From NCBI GenBank assembly GCA_029940375.1, contig JAPYUX010000003.1:1-61870 (forward strand): 61,870 nucleotides of DNA, in the 5' to 3' direction. This DNA is from Dehalococcoidia bacterium. Lineage in GTDB: Bacteria > Chloroflexota > Dehalococcoidia > Lucifugimonadales > Lucifugimonadaceae. The position numbers and the translations under genes are program-made. The notes beneath the pieces are model-generated. The model was not told the DNA's origin. It ran no database searches and saw only the letters and a list, made by a program, of their open reading frames with translations. Every line of letters begins with the position of its first letter. Position 1 is the first letter of the stretch. Below, in pieces: positions 17,643 to 27,086 of the stretch.

Positions 17643-18641
17643 ATGAAAATCGCAATACTAAAGAAACCATATTGCATTGAAATTCAAGAAGTAAAACTAA
17701 AAAATAATCTTGAATCTGATGAAATAAGAGCAAAAACTGTTGTTAGTGCATTAAAACTTGGTACAGATCGAGGTAACTATGAGGGCGCCGAAGATGTTCC
17801 AGGTGCGCCTACTTATCCAAGATGGGTAGGGGATTCAAATCTAGCCATAGTTGAAGAAATTGGATCGAATGTTCAACAGTTTAAAGTTGGAGATAAAGTA
17901 ATTGCTCAACTTCCACATCAATCAGAATGGATAGCTTCTGAAAATTCAAATATTTGCGGTGTTCCTGATGGAATAAAAAATGAAGACGCCGTTTGGGCTA
18001 CTTTATACTCTTTAAGTGGGTTTTGTTTCACAAAAGGAGGATTTATTCCTGGCGAAAATGTTGCTGTAGTTGGGTTAGGAATATTAGGACTAGGTGCTGT
18101 AGCACTTAGCCCTCTCTATGGTGCAAACAAGACTATTGCAATAGGAAACAGTGAAATTAGAAATAAAATGGCTGAAAGTGTAGGAGCTGATCATTCTGTA
18201 TTAAGTGATGATAAGAATTTAGAGGAAAAACTTAATGAATTTACAGAAAATGAAGGAATAGATTTAGTTATTCTTACAGCAAATCCTTGGGATGCATATA
18301 TTTCTAGTTTGAAAAGTGTAAGAACTGGTGGAAGGATTGCAAACGTTGCTCTTTCAGGTCGAGGAGAGGAAACAACATCTTTTAATCCTTTCCCAATGGA
18401 ACATTTTTATAGTAAAGGAATTAGTATCATAGCAGTAAGTGGAGGTTATCCTGCAAACCCCAGAATGACTTCTTGGAAAACTCGTTGCCTGTCGATTCTT
18501 AACCTTATGAAGAAAAATAAATTGAATCCCAGTGTACTTAATACCCACAGAATGAATTATACAAAAATCCCTGAAGCATACGATTTAATGACAAAGAGAG
18601 ATAAACAAATGCTTGGGGTTATTTTTGACTGGGAGATATGA
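17643..18641 (+). CDS. Zinc-independent medium-chain dehydrogenase/reductase-like protein
   Basis: A 332-aa protein of the MDR superfamily. The N-terminal GroES-like domain lacks the catalytic and structural zinc cysteine cluster of alcohol dehydrogenases. VGDKVIAQLPH is followed by a Rossmann motif VVGLGILGLGAV (about residues 138-149). The C-terminal part has GGRIANVALSGRG. The substrate is unknown. It reads divergently from the aminotransferase and is followed at 1 bp by the GNAT-like gene, so these three may form one catabolic module. Confidence 0.8.
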   Translation: MKIAILKKPYCIEIQEVKLKNNLESDEIRAKTVVSALKLGTDRGNYEGAEDVPGAPTYPRWVGDSNLAIVEEIGSNVQQFKVGDKVIAQLPHQSEWIASENSNICGVPDGIKNEDAVWATLYSLSGFCFTKGGFIPGENVAVVGLGILGLGAVALSPLYGANKTIAIGNSEIRNKMAESVGADHSVLSDDKNLEEKLNEFTENEGIDLVILTANPWDAYISSLKSVRTGGRIANVALSGRGEETTSFNPFPMEHFYSKGISIIAVSGGYPANPRMTSWKTRCLSILNLMKKNKLNPSVLNTHRMNYTKIPEAYDLMTKRDKQMLGVIFDWEI

Positions 18642-18642
18642 T

Positions 18643-19458
18643 ATGACATTAGATATTTCTGAAACCCTTGATCGAACCATAAAAAGTTGGATTAAAGAAA
18701 AATTAACTGTAACTGAAAGAGTTAAAATAAAAGAAAAGATAGTACATGTTGGCGATATTTCTAAAGAAGAAAAAAATGAGAGACCAATTTGGTTTTTTGA
18801 TTATCAGAATGAGATTTATCTTGGATCAAATGAAAATGTAAGAGAAGAAATTCTTGATTTGATCGATAGATTAGGTAGAGACATGATTTTTTCAGCCTTC
18901 GGTATGTATGAAATTTCTAGAATTACACATAAATTTGGATATTACGTATGGGGACCAAGTTGGTTTATGTTTGCTGAACAAAATCAATGGATCAACATAA
19001 ATAAACACAAAGTAGAAATTTTAAATCAAAAAGAAACTGAAAAGCAATTGGATTTTGGAATATTTTGGCACAATTATAGAAACTGTATTCGAAGCTTCGT
19101 CGTAAAAAAGAATAAAAAAATCCTAGCTGCAGCAACATTATTTAAAATAAATGATAATTTTGCAGAAATAGGAGTAGATACGCATCCTGAAGCTCAATTA
19201 TCTGGACTAGGAAGTACAGTTTATTCTGCAGCAGGAACGTGGGCTTATGAAAATAATATAATACCTTTTAGTTCAGTAGGACCTTGGAATGTACCATCTA
19301 CTAGAACTCAATTAAAATGTGGGATGAAGTATGTAGGTGTTGATATGAAAGGAACTAAGGAATTCAAAGTACCACCTCAAATTTTGGGTTCTCCAAGTAG
19401 AGAGATTAGAGTTGAAAATTACTATCCAAAATGGGCTTTTAACAAGGAAATATATTAA
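18643..19458 (+). CDS. GNAT-like N-acetyltransferase family protein
   Basis: A 271-aa protein. The C-terminal half (about residues 145-250) has the acetyl-CoA-binding pattern of GNAT enzymes: AAATLFKIN as a strand, LSGLGSTVYSAAGTWAYENN as the loop and helix, then a Cys-containing LKCGMKYVG. The N-terminal half is not recognised. The ATG overlaps nothing and lies 1 bp after the dehydrogenase stop; an earlier in-frame start would overlap that gene by 29 bp. The acceptor is unknown. The family assignment is moderate. Confidence 0.6.
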   Translation: MTLDISETLDRTIKSWIKEKLTVTERVKIKEKIVHVGDISKEEKNERPIWFFDYQNEIYLGSNENVREEILDLIDRLGRDMIFSAFGMYEISRITHKFGYYVWGPSWFMFAEQNQWININKHKVEILNQKETEKQLDFGIFWHNYRNCIRSFVVKKNKKILAAATLFKINDNFAEIGVDTHPEAQLSGLGSTVYSAAGTWAYENNIIPFSSVGPWNVPSTRTQLKCGMKYVGVDMKGTKEFKVPPQILGSPSREIRVENYYPKWAFNKEIY

Positions 19459-19566
19459 CTGTATAAAATTGAACTGAAATTATTAGTTAATAATTAATAA
19501 CTAAAACGTGTGATTAATTTATATGTATTTTGTAAAATATAATTAAGTCTGTTCTAAGGGAATTTT

Positions 19567-20244
19567 ATGAATTTATTTGAAATGGTGATAAAAAGCACTA
19601 AGGTTCTTCTAAAACCAAAAAACTTATTGTCAACATATAAACAAACAAAAATACGTTACCATATTGTAACTGAACCTTCATATAAAGAAATGCAATTTGA
19701 AGGTAATGATTCTGTTATACGACATGGAGTGGTAACAGCTCAAACCCCTATGGTTGTTACACCAGATTTCTTGTATAGAACTTCAGGTTTTGGTGATGAT
19801 GCCAAAGAATATATTAGGGAATTAACCAAAATGTTGGGTAAAAAGGAACCTGCTTTATTATATACCTATAAAAATGAATCTACAGATATGGAAATTGTAG
19901 CCGGGAATCCTATGGAAGTTTCAGAACGAATAAAGAAGCGCCTTGTTAACAATAATGCTAATCACACAGTGATTAGAGGAGTTAATGCTTTGTGGGATGT
20001 ATCGCTTTTGAAATTTATATTTGATTACACAAGAGAATCTGCTAATAATAATTTTAATGATTTAAGTAAATCTGGATTATTAGAAGATCAAAATGGAGTT
20101 CCAGTAGCGGTTCGAAAAAGGATCCAAGGTCTAATAAATGAAGCAAAAAAAGGTAATATTAGAGCTACTGATTTACATAAAGAATTGGATGAATGGGGGC
20201 TATTTAAAGAATATGAAGATGAATTTTTATCTTTATTCAGATAA
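19567..20244 (+). CDS. Conserved-looking protein of unknown function (225 aa)
   Basis: A soluble, basic protein without signal peptide or membrane segments. I recognise no domain. The first third contains several beta-like stretches (VVTAQTPMVVTP), while the last 80 residues are helical, with KSGLLEDQNGVPVAVRKRI and a terminal acidic helix. A GTTCTAAGGGAATTTT leader provides an AAGGGA ribosome binding site. It stands alone, 108 bp from the upstream gene, and converges with zero gap on the AlaX gene. Confidence 0.65.
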   Translation: MNLFEMVIKSTKVLLKPKNLLSTYKQTKIRYHIVTEPSYKEMQFEGNDSVIRHGVVTAQTPMVVTPDFLYRTSGFGDDAKEYIRELTKMLGKKEPALLYTYKNESTDMEIVAGNPMEVSERIKKRLVNNNANHTVIRGVNALWDVSLLKFIFDYTRESANNNFNDLSKSGLLEDQNGVPVAVRKRIQGLINEAKKGNIRATDLHKELDEWGLFKEYEDEFLSLFR

Positions 20245-20964
20245 CTAATCTTGCACACTTATTCTAATTCGTTTATTAATTTTCCCCTTACTTTCATGAC
20301 CAATTATCTTTATATATCCAACTCTTGAAGTACTTGAAAGATGGGTCCCTCCATCTGCCTGTAAATCTAAACCATTAATATTTATAGTCCTAATTGTTTT
20401 CAATGATTCGGGCAGTAAATTGACTTTTGTTCTGATCAGGTCAGGTATTTTAAAAGCTTCTTCTCTCGGAAGGAAATCTACAGTTATTTGTCTATCTTTT
20501 TGTACTTCAATGTTTATTTTTGTCTCAATCTCTTCTGTAAACTCAGCTGATAATGAAGGAAATTCAAAATCCATACGTCCTTTGAGAGGTTCCATATTTC
20601 CTCCAGTAACCGCGGCTTGGTAATCTCTCCAAATAACACCACATAGAATATGTAATGAAGTATGTGTTCTCATTAACTTATATCTTCTCTCCCAATCTAA
20701 TATACAAATTATTTCATCTCCAACTCTTAATTTTGATAAATCTGATTTACTAAGAAAATGAGCAATTTTCCCTTTTTGCCAATTGACCCTATTGATTTCG
20801 AAAGAATCTTTATCAGCTTTTATTAATCCAAAATCATTTGGTTGTCCTCCACCTCCTGGGAAAAAAATGGTTTTATCAACAATAAAATAATCTTCTATAA
20901 TTTCAACAATAGTAGATTTTATTTCTCTCTTGTATGCATCAATATTGTAAATTTGTTCAGTCAT
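20245..20964 (-). CDS. AlaX-type alanyl-tRNA editing protein
   Basis: About 239 residues matching the free-standing editing domain of alanyl-tRNA synthetase, which removes mischarged Ser or Gly from tRNA-Ala. FFPGGGGQPND is the conserved glycine-rich segment. The first zinc pair is HTSLH (HxxxH). The second pair, normally CGGTH, reads DGGTH here, so an Asp replaces the Cys ligand. ATG 20964 is chosen; an in-frame GTG at 20979 is possible. It is monocistronic and convergent with the unknown 225-aa gene. Confidence 0.85.
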   Translation of the reverse strand: MTEQIYNIDAYKREIKSTIVEIIEDYFIVDKTIFFPGGGGQPNDFGLIKADKDSFEINRVNWQKGKIAHFLSKSDLSKLRVGDEIICILDWERRYKLMRTHTSLHILCGVIWRDYQAAVTGGNMEPLKGRMDFEFPSLSAEFTEEIETKINIEVQKDRQITVDFLPREEAFKIPDLIRTKVNLLPESLKTIRTININGLDLQADGGTHLSSTSRVGYIKIIGHESKGKINKRIRISVQD

Positions 20965-21118
20965 GTTTTTTAATTTCACTAACTCAATAATACATTACTA
21001 TACTTTAAATTTATTTAATGTTTTTTTTAAACAATTTAATATTTCTTAATATTGATATCAGAAAATTCATATAAATTCATAAATAGAAACATTTTTTGTA
21101 TATAAGGAGTTGTGCTAA

Positions 21119-22039
21119 ATGTATAAGAAAAATTTTATTGCTTTGTTATTGGTGATGTTTTTTTTATATTTTAGTTTAATATCTTGTTTTGCTAATAGTG
21201 AATCTTCAACTGTAGAAATTGATGGATCATCAACAGTTTTTCCTATTAGTGTGGCCGCAGCTGAAATTTTCAGAGAGACTCACCCAAAAGTACAGATTCC
21301 TGTAGGTATTTCAGGAACCGGAGGAGGGTTTAAGAGATTTATAGTTGGTGAAATAGCAATATCTGATGCTTCAAGACCTATAAAAGATCAAGAAATTATA
21401 GACGCTACTGAAAATGGAATTGATTTTATTGAACTCACAGTTGCTTTTGATGGATTATCAGTTGTAGTCAATAATTCTAATGATTGGGTAGATTGCCTTA
21501 CGGTTGAAGAGTTGCATAAAGTTTGGGATCAAGGATCTAATATAAATAACTGGAATCAAATTCGGTCAAATTTCCCTGATATACGTATGAATCTTTATGG
21601 TCCAGGAACGGACTCAGGAACATTCGATTACTTTACCGAAGAAATTAATGGTCAAGAAGGTAGAACAAGATCTGATTATACGCCATCCGAAGATGATAAT
21701 GTTTTGGTATTAGGCGTATCAGGAGATAAAGGAGCAATGGGTTACTTTGGATATGCGTACTATGTAGAAAACACAAAGAGATTGAAATTATTAGGGATTG
21801 ATGATGGAAATGGTTGTGTTATTCCAAGTGAAACCAGTATCAATGATGGGACATATTCTCCTTTATCAAGACCCCTATTTATTTATGTAAATACTTCAGA
21901 AATTTTAAGAAAAGAAGTTTATGAATTTGTCAAATTCTATCTAGAAAACGGGCAGATGTTGGCTGAAGAAGGAGGGTTCGTTGCTTTGCCCCAAAGTATG
22001 TACGATATAGGGCTATCTGCAATCGCTAATAATAAATAA
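21119..22039 (+). CDS. pstS: PstS-family phosphate-binding lipoprotein
   Basis: A 306-aa phosphate-binding protein. A signal peptide ends in a lipobox with Cys near residue 23 (SLISC). The mature domain starts with [12 protein letters not shown] and has [16 protein letters not shown] and [11 protein letters not shown], all phosphate-contact segments of the PstS family. AAGGAG lies about 10 bp before the ATG. A clear terminator follows at 22062-22092 and no pstC, pstA or pstB gene is adjacent, so the membrane subunits must lie elsewhere or the protein is a stand-alone phosphate scavenger. Confidence 0.88.
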   Translation: MYKKNFIALLLVMFFLYFSLISCFANSESSTVEIDGSSTVFPISVAAAEIFRETHPKVQIPVGISGTGGGFKRFIVGEIAISDASRPIKDQEIIDATENGIDFIELTVAFDGLSVVVNNSNDWVDCLTVEELHKVWDQGSNINNWNQIRSNFPDIRMNLYGPGTDSGTFDYFTEEINGQEGRTRSDYTPSEDDNVLVLGVSGDKGAMGYFGYAYYVENTKRLKLLGIDDGNGCVIPSETSINDGTYSPLSRPLFIYVNTSEILRKEVYEFVKFYLENGQMLAEEGGFVALPQSMYDIGLSAIANNK

Positions 22040-22061
22040 AGTTTATTCGTCCATAATACTA

Positions 22062-22092
22062 AAAAATAGCACCTTAAATAGGTGCTATTTTT
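22062..22092 (+). terminator. Intrinsic terminator after pstS
   Basis: Perfect 12-bp stem: AAAAATAGCACC (22062-22073) pairs with GGTGCTATTTTT (22081-22092) around a TTAAATA loop. The symmetric A and T runs would allow termination in either direction. It ends the pstS unit 22 bp after the stop codon. Confidence 0.88.
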
Positions 22093-22132
22093 GTATCATG
22101 TTTATTATAAAAATAAAGAAATCATATTATAT

Positions 22133-22753
22133 ATGGAATTATTTGCATACTCCCTTTTGGCATTTACATTTGGATCGATACCATTCTCAGTAATTCTGAC
22201 TAATTTATATAAAGGCAAAGATGTTCGATCTGTGGGGGATAATAACCCTGGAGTAACAAATGCTTGGAAAATAGGAGGATCTATTTTTGGCATGATTGTA
22301 TTGCTTATGGAATTTAGTAAAGCTATAATTCCAATTTATCTAGCCATCCACGTTGGAAATATTACAGGTAACAATTTGATTTTAATTTGTGTTCTACCAA
22401 TCTTAGGACACGGGTTTTCACCATTTTTAAAATTTAAGGGAGGTAAAGCATTGTCTGTCACAGCCGGAATGTGGTTAGCGTTATTTGGTATAGAAGCATT
22501 TTTGGCTCTTTTTGGTTCCTTAGCTATTGTTTGGACAATACAGAAAAATGATGCTTGGACAGTAAATCTATCACATTTAGCTCTTTTTCTCTATGGAATG
22601 GTAATGGATATATCTAATCAATTTTTTACATTAAACAATTTTTTAATTACTTGGATAATTGCTGCTCTATTTATGGCGTTTAAACATAGAAAAGAACTCA
22701 GTGAATTACCAAAACTTCGTAATATTAAAAGAGATTTTAGGAGATCAGTATGA
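22133..22753 (+). CDS. plsY: Glycerol-3-phosphate acyltransferase PlsY
   Basis: A 206-aa inner-membrane enzyme that acylates glycerol-3-phosphate with acyl-phosphate, the first step in phospholipid synthesis. Family motifs are visible: GSIPFSVIL, DNNPGVTNAWK (motif with N-P-G) and HGFSPFLKFKGGKAL. There are about five transmembrane segments. ATG 22133 places the first helix correctly; a longer frame would run into the terminator. The stop overlaps the next gene (ATGA), coupling it to a glycosyltransferase. Confidence 0.92.
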   Translation: MELFAYSLLAFTFGSIPFSVILTNLYKGKDVRSVGDNNPGVTNAWKIGGSIFGMIVLLMEFSKAIIPIYLAIHVGNITGNNLILICVLPILGHGFSPFLKFKGGKALSVTAGMWLALFGIEAFLALFGSLAIVWTIQKNDAWTVNLSHLALFLYGMVMDISNQFFTLNNFLITWIIAALFMAFKHRKELSELPKLRNIKRDFRRSV

Positions 22754-23964
22754 GCGATATTTTTAATTATCTTGTAATATCTGTCTGTCTGATTTCTGGA
22801 TATACATTACTTGTATCTATTTTTAATGTTTTTTATTTTAAAAAACCTAAATTATTGAAACCTAAATCAAATAAAAAAATTTCTATAATAGTGCCTTGTA
22901 GGAATGAAGAAAAAAATATACTAAAGTGTGTCGATTCATTGCTAGAACAAGATTATCAAAATGTAGAAATAATTCTAGTAGATGATAATTCTTCCGATCG
23001 AACATGGTATTTGATTAACAATTTATCTAAAAATAATAAAAACATAAAATCAATAAAAGGCGCAGAACTACCTAATAATTGGCGAGGTAAGAATTGGGCA
23101 TGTCATCAAGGGTTTAATTCTACAAGAGGCAATTATCTTCTATTTATGGATGCAGATACTAAATTGACAAAATTTGCTGTTTCGTCTGGAATATATCAGT
23201 TGGAAAATGATAATTTAGAATTTTTATCCTTAGTCCCCAATAGAAAAATAAATAACATAGTGGATTTTTTTATATGGAGCATGGTTTCCTTTTTTATCTT
23301 TTCATGGATACCCTTATTCCTTGCAAAAAAATCACCCTATAGTTTTTTTGCTGCAGGATTCGGTCAATACCTTTTATTTACTAGAGAATCTTATGAAAAA
23401 ATTGATGGCCATAAATCAATTAAAAATTTATTATTGGATGATTTTGAACTTGCTAGAAGAATAAAATATGTGGGATTCAATTCATCAATTTTTAATGGTA
23501 CTGATTTAGTAGAAACAGAAGGCTATTCAACATCTGCTAATGCGATTGATGGACATGGGAAAACGATATTTGCTGCTTTCAGGTATAATATATTGATTTT
23601 CCTATTTGCATTTACTAGTTTATTATTGTTATTTTATGTACCTTTTTTAAATCTTTTTTCTTTTATTTTGGGTATAGAACTTTATGATCGCCATTTATTT
23701 TTTTCCTTTATGTCAGTGATTTTTATGTTTCTTACTTGTTTTATTTCTACAAAATCCTTTTCTCTTCCAATAAAATCCCCATTTTTTTATCCAATCTCAA
23801 TGATTGTTTTATTATTTAGTGGATATCGTTCTTTTTTATCTTCATTTGATGGTCAAATAGAATGGAAAGGGAGATCAACTCCAGTAATAAATTTTAATAA
23901 AATTTACAGAATAATTTTTTTCCCTATTTTAGTTCTTTATTGGGTTTACAGGAAGATAAGGTAG
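22750..23964 (+). CDS. Membrane glycosyltransferase, family 2 (CrtQ/HpnB-like)
   Basis: A 404-aa GT-A glycosyltransferase. An N-terminal membrane anchor (about residues 5-26) precedes IIVPCRNEEKNI, VDDNSSDRTW and the DxD motif MDADTK. Later LLLDDFELARRIKYVG resembles the acidic motif of hopanoid- or carotenoid-associated GT2 enzymes. Two or three C-terminal membrane segments follow (about residues 270-365). It overlaps plsY by 4 bp, so a role in making membrane glycolipids is plausible. The acceptor is unknown. Confidence 0.8.
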   Translation: MSDIFNYLVISVCLISGYTLLVSIFNVFYFKKPKLLKPKSNKKISIIVPCRNEEKNILKCVDSLLEQDYQNVEIILVDDNSSDRTWYLINNLSKNNKNIKSIKGAELPNNWRGKNWACHQGFNSTRGNYLLFMDADTKLTKFAVSSGIYQLENDNLEFLSLVPNRKINNIVDFFIWSMVSFFIFSWIPLFLAKKSPYSFFAAGFGQYLLFTRESYEKIDGHKSIKNLLLDDFELARRIKYVGFNSSIFNGTDLVETEGYSTSANAIDGHGKTIFAAFRYNILIFLFAFTSLLLLFYVPFLNLFSFILGIELYDRHLFFSFMSVIFMFLTCFISTKSFSLPIKSPFFYPISMIVLLFSGYRSFLSSFDGQIEWKGRSTPVINFNKIYRIIFFPILVLYWVYRKIR

Positions 23965-23966
23965 TA

Positions 23967-24731
23967 ATGAGTCCTTTTGTTATAAATAAATTAGCATCTA
24001 AATTAGATGAAGGTAAAATTGCCATGATTGCTAATGGATTAAATAATCCAGAAATTTGTGATTTTCTAGGACAATTGGATTTTGATGCATGTTTTATTGA
24101 TATGGAACATGGGAATATAGATTGGAAAGATATTCCTAATATAACAAGAGCATGTGAATTATGGGGAATGTCGACAGTTTTAAGAGTAAATAGAAACGAA
24201 GAAAGTTTGATTCTTAGAGCCTTGGATTTAGGAGTTGGATCGATAATGGTACCACACATTAGATCAGCTGATGATGCAATAAAAGCCTCTAAAGCATGTA
24301 GGTACCCGCCACAAGGTACTCGCGGTGTAGCTGGTAATAGAAGATCATACGGTGTACATGATTATTATAACAAAGCTAATTCTGATGTTAGATTAATAGG
24401 ACTAATTGAGGATAAAGAGGCAATAGATAATTTAGATGAAATTCTTGAAGTAGAAGGATTAGATATACTTTATGTGGCTCCTTCAGATCTAGCTGCAAGC
24501 TTAGGCTTTTTAGGTCAAAATGATCATCCAGAGGTTAAAAAAACAATTTTCAACACATTGAAAAAAATAATTCAAAAAGGAAAAATATCAGGAACACTTG
24601 CCAATGATGAAAACCTTGATGAATATATTGAAATGGGGGTAAAATGTATTGGAATTCCTTGGCAATTATGGGTAGTTAAATCCGCAAATAACCTCAAAGA
24701 CAAAATAAATAAGTTCTATATGAATAATTAA
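23967..24731 (+). CDS. HpcH/HpaI-family aldolase
   Basis: A 254-aa class-II pyruvate aldolase (4-hydroxy-2-oxoheptanedioate aldolase-like). Landmarks are DACFIDMEHGNIDW, GVGSIMVPHIRSADDA with the metal-binding region, and YPPQGTRGVAG. Related enzymes cleave 4-hydroxy-2-oxo acids to pyruvate and an aldehyde. ATG 23967 starts 2 bp after the glycosyltransferase stop. The acyl-CoA dehydrogenase genes follow at 9 bp, suggesting one transcript but not necessarily one pathway. Confidence 0.87.
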   Translation: MSPFVINKLASKLDEGKIAMIANGLNNPEICDFLGQLDFDACFIDMEHGNIDWKDIPNITRACELWGMSTVLRVNRNEESLILRALDLGVGSIMVPHIRSADDAIKASKACRYPPQGTRGVAGNRRSYGVHDYYNKANSDVRLIGLIEDKEAIDNLDEILEVEGLDILYVAPSDLAASLGFLGQNDHPEVKKTIFNTLKKIIQKGKISGTLANDENLDEYIEMGVKCIGIPWQLWVVKSANNLKDKINKFYMNN

Positions 24732-24740
24732 GGAAAAATT

Positions 24741-25937
24741 GTGAGATACATATTTACTCAAGAAGATGAAAAATTTAGACAAGAATTACGAGATTGGATT
24801 AGAAACGAAATCCCCGTGAATTTTGAAAAATGGCACGGAGTAAATGAAGCGGGAGAAGATTTTGAATATGGTCTAAAAATCCGGAGAAAATTGGCCAAAA
24901 AAGGATGGTTAACCATGGCGTGGCCTAAAGAATACGGCGGTCAAGGAGCATCATATATGAAACAAGTAATTTTTAATGAGGAAATGTCATATCATCGTAT
25001 GCCAGGTAGAGATGGTTTTGGAGCAAAAATGCTTGGACCAACATTAATGGTTCATGGTACAGAAGAACAGAAAAAAAGGTTCCTTCCTCCGATAGCTAAT
25101 GGAGAAGTACAGTGGTGCCAAGGCTATTCAGAACCTGATTCAGGTTCTGACCTAGCTTCATTGAAATTAAAAGTTGAAGATAAAAAAGATCATTGGCTTG
25201 TGAATGGAACAAAAGTCTGGACGTCTATGGCACATAAGGCCACATGGATTTTTTTCTTGGGAAGAACTGATCCTGTTGCCCCTAAACATAAAGGTATTAG
25301 CTTTTTTGTTGCAAATATTGAAGATTCTGGAATAGAAGTACAGCCTATTATTAATATGGTAAATGAACATTATTTCAATCAAGTAATTTTTAACAATGTA
25401 AAGATTCCTAAAGATTCATTGATTGGTGAATTAAATAGAGGTTGGTATATAGCAGCAACGCTTCTGGATTTTGAAAGATCTGGTGTAGAATATCCATCCT
25501 CAGCAAAAAGAAATTTTGAGGAAATAATTCAATTTGTCAAAAAAAATAAAAATTCTTCTGGTGTACCTCTTATTCAAGATCCATATATAAATAAAACACT
25601 CGTTGATTTAGACTTAGATATAGAAGCAGCTAGACTGATTGCATATGAAGTGGCATATCTACAATCACAAGGAGAAATCCCTAGTATAGAAGGTTCAGTG
25701 GCAAAAATCTTAGGAACAACATTAACTCAGAAAATTGCTAAGATAGGAACAGATTTTTCTGGTTTATATGGTCAATTAACAGATTCATCAGCACCATTTG
25801 ATGGAAAATATTTAAAACAACAATTGCATGTTACTGCTTTTACTATTTTTGCAGGAACAACAGAAATACAAAAAAATATCATTGCTACTAGAGGACTTGG
25901 CCTACCGAGAGAAGATAAATTAACTTTAAAAAAATAA
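24741..25937 (+). CDS. Acyl-CoA dehydrogenase
   Basis: A 398-aa FAD-dependent acyl-CoA dehydrogenase, starting at GTG with AAGGAAAAA upstream. WCQGYSEPDSGSDLASLK is the substrate- and FAD-binding segment, and VNGTKVWTSMAH follows. The C-terminal helix domain has FAGTTEIQKNIIATRGLGLP, typical of ACADs of the large-subunit type seen in steroid or side-chain degradation. It is paired 6 bp upstream of a second ACAD, and such pairs often form alpha2beta2 heteromers. Confidence 0.92.
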   Translation: MRYIFTQEDEKFRQELRDWIRNEIPVNFEKWHGVNEAGEDFEYGLKIRRKLAKKGWLTMAWPKEYGGQGASYMKQVIFNEEMSYHRMPGRDGFGAKMLGPTLMVHGTEEQKKRFLPPIANGEVQWCQGYSEPDSGSDLASLKLKVEDKKDHWLVNGTKVWTSMAHKATWIFFLGRTDPVAPKHKGISFFVANIEDSGIEVQPIINMVNEHYFNQVIFNNVKIPKDSLIGELNRGWYIAATLLDFERSGVEYPSSAKRNFEEIIQFVKKNKNSSGVPLIQDPYINKTLVDLDLDIEAARLIAYEVAYLQSQGEIPSIEGSVAKILGTTLTQKIAKIGTDFSGLYGQLTDSSAPFDGKYLKQQLHVTAFTIFAGTTEIQKNIIATRGLGLPREDKLTLKK

Positions 25938-25943
25938 TATTAA

Positions 25944-27077
25944 ATGGATTTAGGATTATCTGAAATACAAAAAATGCTTCAACAATCTTCCAGAGAATTT
26001 CTTGAAGAGAATTGTTCTATGCAATTTATTAGAGCAATGGAGTCAGACCCTGTAGGAGTAACAGATGAGCTTTGGAAAAATTTTGCAGAATTAGGATGGT
26101 TAGGATTAATGATCCCTGAACAATATGGAGGATCAGGATTTGAATATCAAGATATGTCTATTCTTTTAGAAGAAATGGGAAGAGTAGGCCTTTCTGGTCC
26201 TTTTTTTAGTACGTCGATTATTGCTGTCCAAACAATTTTATCTGCAGGAAATGAAACTCAAAAATCAGAACTTTTACCAAAGATAGCTTCAGGAGATCTT
26301 AAATTTTCTCTTTCTTTTTTTGAGAAAAGCGGAAATATATATCCTTCAGAAATTCAAACTACAACAGCAAGAAAACAAGATGAAGGATGGATTATTAATG
26401 GAGAAAAATCTTTTGTTACTGATGCAGCTTCATCAGATTATTTTATAGTAGCCGCCAAGACAATGGATTCAAAAGAAAAAGGAATATCATTATTCCTTAT
26501 CCCAAGAGATAATGAAGGCGTAGAAATAACAGAAATGAAAAGTGTTGGAGGAGAAAAATTATCTAAAGTTAATTTTCAGGAAATCAAAATTGATGATTCT
26601 CAATTACTTTCAGATGAAAACTTATCCTGGAATGTTTTATCAAAAGTTTTTCAAGTAGGAGCTTCTGGAAAGAGTTCTGAAATGGCTGGAGCTGCTACAA
26701 AAATACTAGAAATAACAATAGATTATGTTATGAATAGAGAACAATTCAATAGACCTATAGGTTCTTTCCAAGCAGTGCAACACCAATGTGCAGATATGGC
26801 TATAATGTCTAAACTTTGTACACAGTTTGCAAGAAAATCCGCTTGGTATTTATCAAATCAAGAAAAAAATGCTTTGGAAGTTCATAGATCTAAAGCGTAT
26901 GTTTCTAAATCTTTTCATGATATTTGTCAAATATCCCATCAATTACATGGAGCGATTGGATACACCTGGGATTATAACTTGCAAGTTTATACACGGAAAA
27001 TGCAACATCAAAAATTAGCATTTGGTGATTACAATTATCATCACAAAAAAATAAGTGAATTGTTAAATTTAATCTAA
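25944..27077 (+). CDS. Acyl-CoA dehydrogenase, second subunit
   Basis: A 377-aa ACAD-fold protein. Clear family segments include GWLGLMIPEQYGGSGFEY, NGEKSFVTDAASSDYF and REQFNRPIGSFQAVQHQCAD. Normal catalytic Glu placement is not obvious, as is common in the smaller partner of heteromeric FadE pairs. The C-terminus has QLHGAIGYTWDYNLQVYTR. It probably forms a complex with the preceding ACAD. A convergent cupin gene ends 9 bp downstream. Confidence 0.9.
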   Translation: MDLGLSEIQKMLQQSSREFLEENCSMQFIRAMESDPVGVTDELWKNFAELGWLGLMIPEQYGGSGFEYQDMSILLEEMGRVGLSGPFFSTSIIAVQTILSAGNETQKSELLPKIASGDLKFSLSFFEKSGNIYPSEIQTTTARKQDEGWIINGEKSFVTDAASSDYFIVAAKTMDSKEKGISLFLIPRDNEGVEITEMKSVGGEKLSKVNFQEIKIDDSQLLSDENLSWNVLSKVFQVGASGKSSEMAGAATKILEITIDYVMNREQFNRPIGSFQAVQHQCADMAIMSKLCTQFARKSAWYLSNQEKNALEVHRSKAYVSKSFHDICQISHQLHGAIGYTWDYNLQVYTRKMQHQKLAFGDYNYHHKKISELLNLI

Positions 27078-27086
27078 AAAAACCTT

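Noticed and set aside
19483-19504. TTAGTTA ... TAACTAA inverted repeat as a terminator after the GNAT-like gene
   Set aside because: Only A/T and one G/C pair per arm, no T run after it; likely chance in AT-rich DNA.
24045-24260. Long minus-strand open frame (23924-24259) over the HpcH aldolase
   Set aside because: Antisense shadow of a clear aldolase with conserved motifs; no own start signals.
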